Source: Limnobacter alexandrii (lineage in GTDB: Bacteria > Pseudomonadota > Gammaproteobacteria > Burkholderiales > Burkholderiaceae_B). Taken from it: a stretch of 64,000 nucleotides of DNA. How positions within the stretch are numbered: the first letter of the stretch is position 1; each line of letters starts with the position of its first letter. A model generated the notes under the pieces. It was not told the origin of the DNA. It worked only from the letters and a program-made list of their open reading frames with translations, and searched no databases. The stretch is from contig NZ_SWKN01000006.1 in NCBI RefSeq assembly GCF_005871185.1, positions 434,001 to 498,000 of the forward strand, read 5' to 3'. This document shows, piece by piece, positions 53,207 to 60,545 of this stretch. The position numbers and the translations under genes are program-made.

Positions 53207-54193
53207 CTATTTGACCGTTTTCGACAAGCCAAAGCAATAGGCCCAGTACACCAGCCCAATGAACAAATACCCTTCCAGGTAAAAACTGCGCCACTGTACA
53301 TCGCCAGCCAATGCAAGGCTGAGCGAACCAGTCAATTCAAACAAAGCCACGATGGTGACCAGTGAACATTCCTTGAACAAGGTGACAAAACTGTTGGTCA
53401 GGCTGGGCAGGCATGCACGTATGGCCTGCGGCAACACCACATGTACATTGCGCTGAACCACATTCAAACCCAGCGCCTTGGCGGCTTGGCCTTGGCCCTG
53501 CGGCACCGCTTGCAATCCACCACGCAACACTTCTGCCAAATAAGCGGCGCTAAACAGGGCAATGGTCAGCAGCACGCGTGTAAACAAATCTAGCCCCTCG
53601 CCGGGCAGCCACAAGGGCAATACAAATGCAGCGAGAAACAGCACGGTGACCAGCGGCAAAGCGCGCAGCAACTCGATGTAGGCAATGCAAAACCGCCGCA
53701 AGGGTGCAAATGGCGATTGCCGCCCCAAGGCCAGCAACAGCGCCAGCGGAAATGCCAAGCCAAACCCCACAGTGCTTAAGATCAAGGTAAGTGGCAAGCC
53801 ACCCCACAGGTTGGTGGGCACCGTGGGCATGGTGGCAAAACCACCATGAAGCAATGCGGCGCTTAAGGGCACTGCGATTGCCCACAAGGTGAACGCTGTG
53901 TTGGGCTTGAAAATTCGGGCGGCGGTTGCGAACAACAAGGCCGACCACACCACCAGCACCGTGGCTGCGCGCCATTGTTCTTCTACCGGGTAACGGCCAA
54001 ACAAAATAAGGCGCCATTTTTCAGCCACCACGCCCCAGCAGGCACCCTGCCCCGCAGCTTGTTGGCAGGCTTGCAAATCAGGGCGAAACACCGCACTAAG
54101 CAGTGCCCAATCCAATAGCGCCCAGGCCAATGGGGCCAACAACACGGGCAAGGCCACCCACAGAAAACGATTAAGCAACACGGCGGGGTTCAC
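53207..54193 (-). CDS. Amino-acid ABC transporter permease (AapM-like)
   Basis: A 328-aa membrane protein with several hydrophobic segments and a C-terminal binding-protein-dependent permease domain with the EAA-type loop (GQAAKALGLNVVQRNVHVVLP). GTG at 54193 overlaps the TGA of the partner permease (GTGA), so the pair is coupled. The family takes up polar L-amino acids. No ATPase gene follows. Confidence 0.86.
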   Translation of the reverse strand: MNPAVLLNRFLWVALPVLLAPLAWALLDWALLSAVFRPDLQACQQAAGQGACWGVVAEKWRLILFGRYPVEEQWRAATVLVVWSALLFATAARIFKPNTAFTLWAIAVPLSAALLHGGFATMPTVPTNLWGGLPLTLILSTVGFGLAFPLALLLALGRQSPFAPLRRFCIAYIELLRALPLVTVLFLAAFVLPLWLPGEGLDLFTRVLLTIALFSAAYLAEVLRGGLQAVPQGQGQAAKALGLNVVQRNVHVVLPQAIRACLPSLTNSFVTLFKECSLVTIVALFELTGSLSLALAGDVQWRSFYLEGYLFIGLVYWAYCFGLSKTVK

Positions 54194-55017
54194 AAGGCCC
54201 CCCGATTCACACGTGCGTTGAGCACATTCATCAAACCAGCAGCCACAGCGCTCAACAGGGCGTAAGTGATCAAGATAATCAGCACGCACTCCACAGCTTT
54301 GCCACTTTGATTAATTGCCGTGTTGGCCACGGACACCAATTCCGGATAGCCCACCGCCACACCCAGCGATGCATTTTTAAGCAAATTCAAATACTGGTTG
54401 GACAATGAAGGCACCACCACGCGCAAGGCCAAAGGCAACACCACGTAGCGGGTAGTTTGGGCGGTGTTCAGGCCCAAAGCCAAAGCACCTTGCCGCATGC
54501 CAGGCTTCACGGCTTGTACCCCCGCACGCACAACTTCAGCAACAAAGGCAGCGGTGTACACCACCAGTGCAAGCAGCACGGCCAGGTATTCCGGGCTGAG
54601 TACCCAGCCGCCTTCGATCGAAAAACGCCCGCGCACAGGTGCCTCGGAAAATGTGGGAAAAGCCAAACCGCTTTTGCTTAAGAACACCGAGTCGCCCCAA
54701 GACCAGGCCTGGCTGGCAATGGGCAAAAACTGGGTGATGGCAAAGTAAATGGCCAGCAGTTGAAGCAACAAGGGCACATTTCGAAACAGGTTGATATAGC
54801 CCCTGCACAAACCTTTCAATAGCGGGTGGTGGGCCAACTGCCCCAAGCCAATGAACAGGCCCAACAGGGTGCTTAGCACCAAGGCAGGCAAGCCCACCTT
54901 CAGTGTGTTGAGCAAACCCGCCAACAGTATTTGCCAGTAGGGCGAGCTGAAGGCCACTTGCAGCCAGCCTTCACTGAGGCCAAAACCGGCGGGGTCGGTC
55001 AGGAATTCAAAGTTCAC
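54190..55017 (-). CDS. Amino-acid ABC transporter permease (AapQ-like)
   Basis: A 275-aa permease of the His/Glu/Gln family with LNTLKVGLPALVLSTLLGL and the conserved loop MRQGALALGLNTAQTTRYVVLP. At 275 aa it is shorter than most AapQ proteins (about 390), because the N-terminal extension is missing. GTG at 55017. It is the middle gene between the binding-protein and AapM genes. Confidence 0.85.
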   Translation of the reverse strand: MNFEFLTDPAGFGLSEGWLQVAFSSPYWQILLAGLLNTLKVGLPALVLSTLLGLFIGLGQLAHHPLLKGLCRGYINLFRNVPLLLQLLAIYFAITQFLPIASQAWSWGDSVFLSKSGLAFPTFSEAPVRGRFSIEGGWVLSPEYLAVLLALVVYTAAFVAEVVRAGVQAVKPGMRQGALALGLNTAQTTRYVVLPLALRVVVPSLSNQYLNLLKNASLGVAVGYPELVSVANTAINQSGKAVECVLIILITYALLSAVAAGLMNVLNARVNRGAL

Positions 55018-55029
55018 CGGTGCACACCT

Positions 55030-56049
55030 TCAACGCAAAGGTGGGGCATACATCAGCCCGCCCTGAGTCCACAAGGCGTTCAAACCACGCTCCAGTTTCA
55101 AAGGCGATTGCCTGCCCAAATTGGCCTCGAACACCTCGCCGTAATTGCCCACTTGTTGAAGAATTTTTACCACCCAGTCGCGCGGCAAGCCCAGTGGCTT
55201 GCCCAGGTTTTCTGCACCGCCCAGCAAGCGCTGCACGGCCGGGTTTTTGCTGTTCAGCGCTTCGTCGATGTTGGCTTTTCCCACACCCAGTTCTTCGGCT
55301 TCGATCATCGCAAACACCACCCACTTCACGATGGCGAAAAACTCGTCATCCCCACGCTGCACGGCAGGGCCCAGTGGTTCTTTGGAAAACACTTCAGGCA
55401 GCACCACGTAATCATCGGGCTTGCCGCTCTGGCTGCTTTTCAAACCAATCAGTGCCGACACATCGGTTGAAAAAGCCTGGCAACGCCCACTGAAAAAAGC
55501 TTTGTAAGCCGCCTCGAAGTTGTCGTAAACAATGGCCTTGGCTGTGATGCCTTGCGTGCCCAGGTAAGTACTCAGGTTTTTCTCGTTGGTGGTGCCTGAC
55601 TGCACACATATTTCAGCGCCCTTCAATTCTTTGGCGCTTTTCACGCCAAAGCGTTTGTGCATCAAAATGCCTTGCCCATCGTAATAGGTGATCGCGGCAA
55701 AGTGTGCATTCAAACCAGCATCACGGCTTAATGTCCAGGTGGTGTTGCGTGAAAGGATATCGATTTGCCCAGCCTGCAGCGCGGCAAAACGCTGTTGCGA
55801 ACTAAGCGGCGTAAACTGCACTTTCTGAGCGTCGCCCAGCACGGCTGCGGCCACGGCACGGCACACAGCCACATCCAGCCCGCGCCACTGCCCGTCGCTG
55901 CCCAAGGCAGAAAAACCGGCCACACCACTGCTGACGCCGCAGCGCACGGCATCGCGCTTTTTGATTGATTCAAGCACCGGGCCTGCATGCGCTGCGTTTG
56001 CAAAACACAAAGCAATCAACACACCACAATACAATTTGAACACCTTCAC
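55030..56049 (-). CDS. Amino-acid ABC transporter substrate-binding protein (AapJ-like)
   Basis: A 339-aa periplasmic binding protein with a signal peptide cut near NAAHAGP. RCGVSSGVAGFSALGSDGQW is the AapJ/general L-amino-acid signature, and DGQGILMHKRFGVKSAKELK plus GAEICVQSGTTNE continue it. GTG at 56049 overlaps the YdcF stop (GTGA), linking all four genes in one transcript. Confidence 0.88.
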   Translation of the reverse strand: MKVFKLYCGVLIALCFANAAHAGPVLESIKKRDAVRCGVSSGVAGFSALGSDGQWRGLDVAVCRAVAAAVLGDAQKVQFTPLSSQQRFAALQAGQIDILSRNTTWTLSRDAGLNAHFAAITYYDGQGILMHKRFGVKSAKELKGAEICVQSGTTNEKNLSTYLGTQGITAKAIVYDNFEAAYKAFFSGRCQAFSTDVSALIGLKSSQSGKPDDYVVLPEVFSKEPLGPAVQRGDDEFFAIVKWVVFAMIEAEELGVGKANIDEALNSKNPAVQRLLGGAENLGKPLGLPRDWVVKILQQVGNYGEVFEANLGRQSPLKLERGLNALWTQGGLMYAPPLR

Positions 56050-56891
56050 TGGCTGCCCCCCGATTCATAGGCACCACTCACTTTCAACTGCAAACGGCCC
56101 AGGTGCTCTTTAATCGCAATGGTGCTTTCGTCCAGGGCCTGAGGTTTGGGTAGCCATTCCCAAAATGCGCGGTCTTCGTTCAACACACGGATGTCGGTGC
56201 GCACCGGGTACACGGTAAAGCCCGCTTTTTCAAACCACAACACCGAACGGCCCATGTGGAAGGCCGAGGTGACCAGCGCAATGCTGCGCTCGCCTTCACC
56301 CAATAATTCTCGGGTGCGAAGTGCATTCTCGAAAGTGGTGCGCGATTGGTCTTCGATCAACATGGCCTGGTCTGGCACGCCCATGTCGAGCATGAACATT
56401 TTCATGCCGGGGGCTTCGGCTTCCTTGCGCGGGTCGGCTGAAAATTGCCCGCCGCTGAGCACCAGGCGCGGGGCAATACCCTGCTTGTACAACCTTGCGC
56501 CTTGCCAAACCCGGTCGCCTGCGTCGTTCACATCTGGCAGTGCGCGCACACCAGCGTATGTGCCCTCCAGCCCACCACCCAACACCACAATGGCGTCCAC
56601 TTGTTCAGCCAAAGGTCGGCTGGCCTCCATGACCAAGGCCTCGTCTTCCAAAGGACCCAGCAGGGCTTCACCCACCCAGGGCAGGCTGAACGCCAACAAC
56701 TGCAACTGGGCCAAAACAACTACCCGCGCGCGCCAGGGGCTTGGCAGCACCATGCCGAACATGGACAAGGCAATCCACAACCCCAAAGGGCTTAGCAACC
56801 AGATGGCGTATTTGGTTAGCTCTGCAGCCAAGGCATTCTCCGCAAATAAACTCAAGGCCCATTGTAGACGTGTCACTACGCCTGCAAGCAC
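56046..56891 (-). CDS. YdcF/SanA-like (DUF218) membrane protein
   Basis: A 281-aa protein with two N-terminal membrane spans and a DUF218 domain: DAIVVLGGGLEG, then VWQGARLYKQGIAPRLVLSGG, EDQSRTTFENA and ALVTSAFHMGRSVLWF. ElyC and SanA of this family act in envelope biogenesis, at the undecaprenyl-phosphate or outer-membrane barrier level. The start is uncertain (GTG at 56891 is the longest). Its stop overlaps the AapJ start. Confidence 0.82.
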   Translation of the reverse strand: MLAGVVTRLQWALSLFAENALAAELTKYAIWLLSPLGLWIALSMFGMVLPSPWRARVVVLAQLQLLAFSLPWVGEALLGPLEDEALVMEASRPLAEQVDAIVVLGGGLEGTYAGVRALPDVNDAGDRVWQGARLYKQGIAPRLVLSGGQFSADPRKEAEAPGMKMFMLDMGVPDQAMLIEDQSRTTFENALRTRELLGEGERSIALVTSAFHMGRSVLWFEKAGFTVYPVRTDIRVLNEDRAFWEWLPKPQALDESTIAIKEHLGRLQLKVSGAYESGGSQ

Positions 56892-56932
56892 GCTACACTG
56901 CGTTCTTCAACCACTCATGCGTGCCCGTTACC

Positions 56933-57406
56933 ATGCCCTTTCCCAACCACCAGCTCAGCATGACGGTGCTGATGACTCCCGACATGGCCAACTTCAGCGG
57001 CAAAGTGCATGGGGGGCATATTCTGAAATTGCTCGATCAAGTGGCCTACGCCTGTGCAAGCCGCTATGCGGGCATGTATGTGGTCACCTTGTCGGTCGAC
57101 CGGGTGCTGTTTCGCCAGCCCATTCGCGTGGGCGAATTGGTGACGTTTTTGGCCAGCGTGAATTACACCGGCAACACCTCAATGGAAGTGGGGATCAAGG
57201 TGGTTTCAGAAGACATTCACAAAGGCATTGCCACGCACACCAACAGCTGCTTTTTCACCATGGTGGCCATGAATGCCGATGGCTCACCTGGCAAAGTGCC
57301 GCCCCTGGAGCCCCGCACCGACGAGGAAAAGAAGCGGCATGCGAATGCAGCGTTGCGGAAAATTCTGCGCAAGGAACATGAAGAGCGAATGAACAATCTG
57401 AAGTAA
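56933..57406 (+). CDS. Acyl-CoA thioesterase (BFIT/YciA type)
   Basis: A 157-aa hotdog thioesterase. MTPDMANFSGKVHGGHILKL holds the YciA-type catalytic helix start (N/D and HGG), followed by CASRYAGMYVVTLSVDRVLF and SCFFTMVAMN. The ATG at 56933 agrees with the family start; a GTG at 56921 is possible. It hydrolyses short- to medium-chain acyl-CoA. It is read divergently from the YdcF gene. Confidence 0.85.
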   Translation: MPFPNHQLSMTVLMTPDMANFSGKVHGGHILKLLDQVAYACASRYAGMYVVTLSVDRVLFRQPIRVGELVTFLASVNYTGNTSMEVGIKVVSEDIHKGIATHTNSCFFTMVAMNADGSPGKVPPLEPRTDEEKKRHANAALRKILRKEHEERMNNLK

Positions 57407-57440
57407 ACTAATTCGTAACTTTACCTATCACGACCTACCA

Positions 57441-57797
57441 ATGAATTTGAGCAGTTTGTCGCCGGAAATCGATTTGGAAACCACGCTGGATCGCCTTTGT
57501 GGAGATTCTGCCTTGCTGATCGAAATTCTTGATTTGTTTCTCGACGAGTTTTCTGCCGAGCAGCCACATCTACTTAAGCGAATTCGCGAAGAGGACTTCG
57601 CCGAGCTTGCGAGCAAAGCGCATTATTTTAAAGGCATTGCACAGAACCTGGGTTTGATCAGATTTCTGCCCGAAGTCATGTTACTTGAGCAAGCCGCAAA
57701 ACAGAGTGACGCTGCTTGCTGCACCCAGGCGGTCAATTCCTTAAACCAGATTACCCAACACCTGTTGTCGCTGCGCAAAAGCATGCCGGGCCACTGA
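57441..57797 (+). CDS. HPt phosphotransfer protein
   Basis: A 118-aa single-domain HPt protein. ASKAHYFKGIAQNLGL carries the phosphorylated H61. It is convergent with the hybrid kinase gene that ends only 7 bp away, and since both neighbouring hybrid kinases lack an HPt domain of their own, this protein is a good relay partner for them. Confidence 0.83.
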   Translation: MNLSSLSPEIDLETTLDRLCGDSALLIEILDLFLDEFSAEQPHLLKRIREEDFAELASKAHYFKGIAQNLGLIRFLPEVMLLEQAAKQSDAACCTQAVNSLNQITQHLLSLRKSMPGH

Positions 57798-57804
57798 AGC
57801 AATT

Positions 57805-59406
57805 TCACACCTCGGGCAGGTATTTGGCCAACACTTCGATCAGCTTGCTGCGATCCAGTGGTTTGGTCAGGTAGTCATTCATGCCAGCATCCAGGCATTT
57901 TTTGTCTTCACCTACCATGGCATGCGCAGTAAGCGCCACCACGGGTATGTTTTGGTTGACCCCAGGCACCGCGCCACTTCGAATGGATTTGGTGGCCTCA
58001 TATCCGTCCATCACTGGCATTTGTCCATCCATCAACACCAGGTCGAATGATTCCTTGGCAAGCAAGTCAAGCGCCTCTTGTCCGTTGTTGGCAATTCTGG
58101 ATTCAAGGCCAAGTCGTTCCAGTACTTTGCACACCACCATCTGGTTCATGGCTGCGTCTTCAACCACCAGAATTTTTCCTCGAAATTGCCCAGTCACTGG
58201 TGCAACGACAGCCAATTCGGCAAGGCGTTTTCCAGCATCCGTCTCAATTGGGGTTTGAACCACCAACTTCAAAGTAAACACAAGCTCGGTTCCCTGATTC
58301 AGCGCACTTTTCAACTGCACCTGCCCACCCATAAGCTCCACCAGTTCCTTCACAATGGCCAAGCCAAGGCCGCTGCCTTGCGCACGCCGGGTGCTGGAAT
58401 TGTCGACCTGCGTGAAACGTTTAAACAGGTTTTTTTGATGCTCTGGCGCGATGCCCACCCCGGTGTCTTTCACCGTGAATTCAAGCACCGCCTGTTGCCC
58501 GATTCGGGACACTTCCCGGCAACTGACTTTAACAAAACCCACATCAGTGAACTTGATGGCATTGCCCACCAGGTTCAATAGAATTTGCCGCAGCCGCACC
58601 GAATCGCCCAGGTAAGTGGTGCTGGGCAATGCCCCTGCCGAGCACTGCAATTCAATCTTTTTGCTTTGTGCATCAAAACTCAGGGCGGCCTCTACATCAG
58701 CAAGTACTTCAGAAATTTCAAGCGGATTGTGGCGCAGGGTCATTTGCCCGCTTTCCACTTTTGAAATATCGAGAATGTCGTTGAGCAGGCTGAGCAAGGA
58801 GGCTGCACTGCGCTTGGAGGCCGCAGCAAGCTGAAGCTGCTCGGGTTTCAATTCTGTGTCGAGCAGCAGGTCGAGCGTACCCAACACGCCATTCATGGGC
58901 GTACGAATTTCATGGCTCATATTGGCCAGAAAAGCGGCTTGTGTTTTCTGAGCCTGCAGGGCAAGTTCCTGAGACTTCCTTAGCGACGCCTCACTTTGAC
59001 GTCGGGACACGATTTCCTGAGCCAGTGCCGAATTAATTTGAGTCAACTTGCCAAGGTCGGGTAAGGCCATAATGTGTTTTAGTTTGGGCAACAGGTAAAT
59101 TGCAGTGGCCACTGACACAAGGGCGGTGATTATTTTTGTAATGCCCTGCGTGTAATACAACGGAACCCACAGGGTCAGAATACCCATCACGTGTGTAACA
59201 CCACAGGCCAGAATGAATGCGGCGAACAGGTAATAAATGGGCTGCAATTCTGCGTCAGGTCGCCGCTTGGCGACATACACAATACCAATCGGGATCGAGA
59301 AATAAGCGATTGCAATTAATAGGTCTGAGATAACATGCATGGCCAGCAGTTGCGGATTCCATGCAATACAAAAGCCATGTGGCAGGTACTCGATCACGTT
59401 GTTCAT
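57805..59406 (-). CDS. Hybrid histidine kinase with ethylene-receptor-like membrane domain
   Basis: A 533-aa sensor. The N-terminal three-span domain has HVISDLLIAIAYFSIPIGIV and AAFILACGVTHVMGILTLW: D28, Y35, C68 and H72 fall three residues after plant ETR1 D25, Y32, C65 and H69, which hold Cu(I) and ethylene. There is no GAF domain, unlike plant receptors. It continues with a coiled coil, HisKA H165 (MSHEIRTPMNGVLG), HATPase and one receiver with D460 (LMDGQMPVMDGYEA). ATG at 59406. It sits downstream of a binding-protein gene. Confidence 0.9.
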   Translation of the reverse strand: MNNVIEYLPHGFCIAWNPQLLAMHVISDLLIAIAYFSIPIGIVYVAKRRPDAELQPIYYLFAAFILACGVTHVMGILTLWVPLYYTQGITKIITALVSVATAIYLLPKLKHIMALPDLGKLTQINSALAQEIVSRRQSEASLRKSQELALQAQKTQAAFLANMSHEIRTPMNGVLGTLDLLLDTELKPEQLQLAAASKRSAASLLSLLNDILDISKVESGQMTLRHNPLEISEVLADVEAALSFDAQSKKIELQCSAGALPSTTYLGDSVRLRQILLNLVGNAIKFTDVGFVKVSCREVSRIGQQAVLEFTVKDTGVGIAPEHQKNLFKRFTQVDNSSTRRAQGSGLGLAIVKELVELMGGQVQLKSALNQGTELVFTLKLVVQTPIETDAGKRLAELAVVAPVTGQFRGKILVVEDAAMNQMVVCKVLERLGLESRIANNGQEALDLLAKESFDLVLMDGQMPVMDGYEATKSIRSGAVPGVNQNIPVVALTAHAMVGEDKKCLDAGMNDYLTKPLDRSKLIEVLAKYLPEV

Positions 59407-59432
59407 TTGCAAATTACCCGGATAAAAATCGT

Positions 59433-60425
59433 TCAGCGATACACAAAATCCACACGGTCCGATTTGTGTTCTCTCAGGAAGCTTGCGTCAATATAATTCA
59501 AGTACTCCGGTTCTCTCGCCACACCGCTGCGAACATGGCCCTCGCGTTTGGCCCATCGGGCCTGACCCTGAAGGGTACTCACCAGCGACTGCTGCAAGGC
59601 AATCCGAAAGTTGTACGCTTGCCAGTTGCTGTCAATGTATTCCTGATTGGCCAGTTTGTATCTAAGCAGCGTGGACTGCGCCCGCGAGGGGTAATCGCGA
59701 ATGTAATTCACGGCATCGTCCAGGGCCTTCATTACGCCATGCACCTCTCTCGGTTGCATGTGCTTGAATTGATTGCGCACACTTAGATTGAATGTTTGGG
59801 TGTACAAAAAGGGGGCTGGCACCAGTGCAATGTCATGGCCCCCTTGCTGCATTATTTTTACTGCCCACGGCTCCCAAACAGCGATGGCGTCCACACTGCC
59901 TTTCAACATGGCCTTTGGCAGCTCGGACACCGCCATGGGTACCTTGATAACCTGCTTGGGATCGATGCCCTTGAACAACAGGAAAATATCCATGTAGTAA
60001 TGCGACGCCGATTTGGGCACATAGCCAATTCGCTTGCCAACAAGGTTTAACTTGCCATCGTTAAGCAAAGTACGAGACACGAGAAATTTGAGATTGTCTT
60101 TGTTGTTGGCGAAAGAGGCCAACACTGAAATTGGCTTGTCCTCGAAGGCCGCGAACATGACAGGCAATTCAGACGAACCTGCCAAATCTGCCGCTCCACG
60201 GCCAAGGGCCTGCAGGCAATCCCGACCACTTTTACATTCGACCAGCACCGGTTTAACCTGATACTTCTCGAAGAACTTTCGTTCTGCAGCCACATAAAAT
60301 GGCAAAGACATCGGCGTTTGGGGCACTGCAAAACGCACGGATTGCGCCGCCTCCGCACTTTGGGCGGCAAGAAGAAAAGCGAGCAGCAAGGAAAAGACCC
60401 AAGTGCTGAACCCAAACTGTTTCAT
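59433..60425 (-). CDS. Solute-binding protein, NMT1/SsuA type, paired with a histidine kinase
   Basis: A 330-aa exported protein (signal peptide ending AQSAEA). Typical NMT1/SsuA features: RFAVPQTPMSLPFYVAAERK, GAADLAGSSELPVMFAAFED, GKRIGYVPKSASHYYMDIFL and DAIAVWEPWAVK. No ABC permease or ATPase is nearby; instead a hybrid kinase gene follows after 26 bp and another precedes it (120-bp gap). It is clearly paralogous to the partial protein at 63260. It may bind a small organic or sulfur/thiamine-like ligand and present it to a sensor. Confidence 0.85.
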   Translation of the reverse strand: MKQFGFSTWVFSLLLAFLLAAQSAEAAQSVRFAVPQTPMSLPFYVAAERKFFEKYQVKPVLVECKSGRDCLQALGRGAADLAGSSELPVMFAAFEDKPISVLASFANNKDNLKFLVSRTLLNDGKLNLVGKRIGYVPKSASHYYMDIFLLFKGIDPKQVIKVPMAVSELPKAMLKGSVDAIAVWEPWAVKIMQQGGHDIALVPAPFLYTQTFNLSVRNQFKHMQPREVHGVMKALDDAVNYIRDYPSRAQSTLLRYKLANQEYIDSNWQAYNFRIALQQSLVSTLQGQARWAKREGHVRSGVAREPEYLNYIDASFLREHKSDRVDFVYR

Positions 60426-60545
60426 TGCGACAGCCCTCTCGATTTAACAACTCCATGTTGCATCGATGAGAACCGTTCGCATGGCTGAATAAGGGGGGAT
60501 TCGACCCTTCAGTTTGTTACTTTACATAATTTCACAAATTAACAT

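Noticed and set aside
56146-57381. 411-codon plus-strand frame over YdcF and the thioesterase gene
   Set aside because: It crosses two well-supported genes in other frames and has a serine/proline-rich shadow composition.
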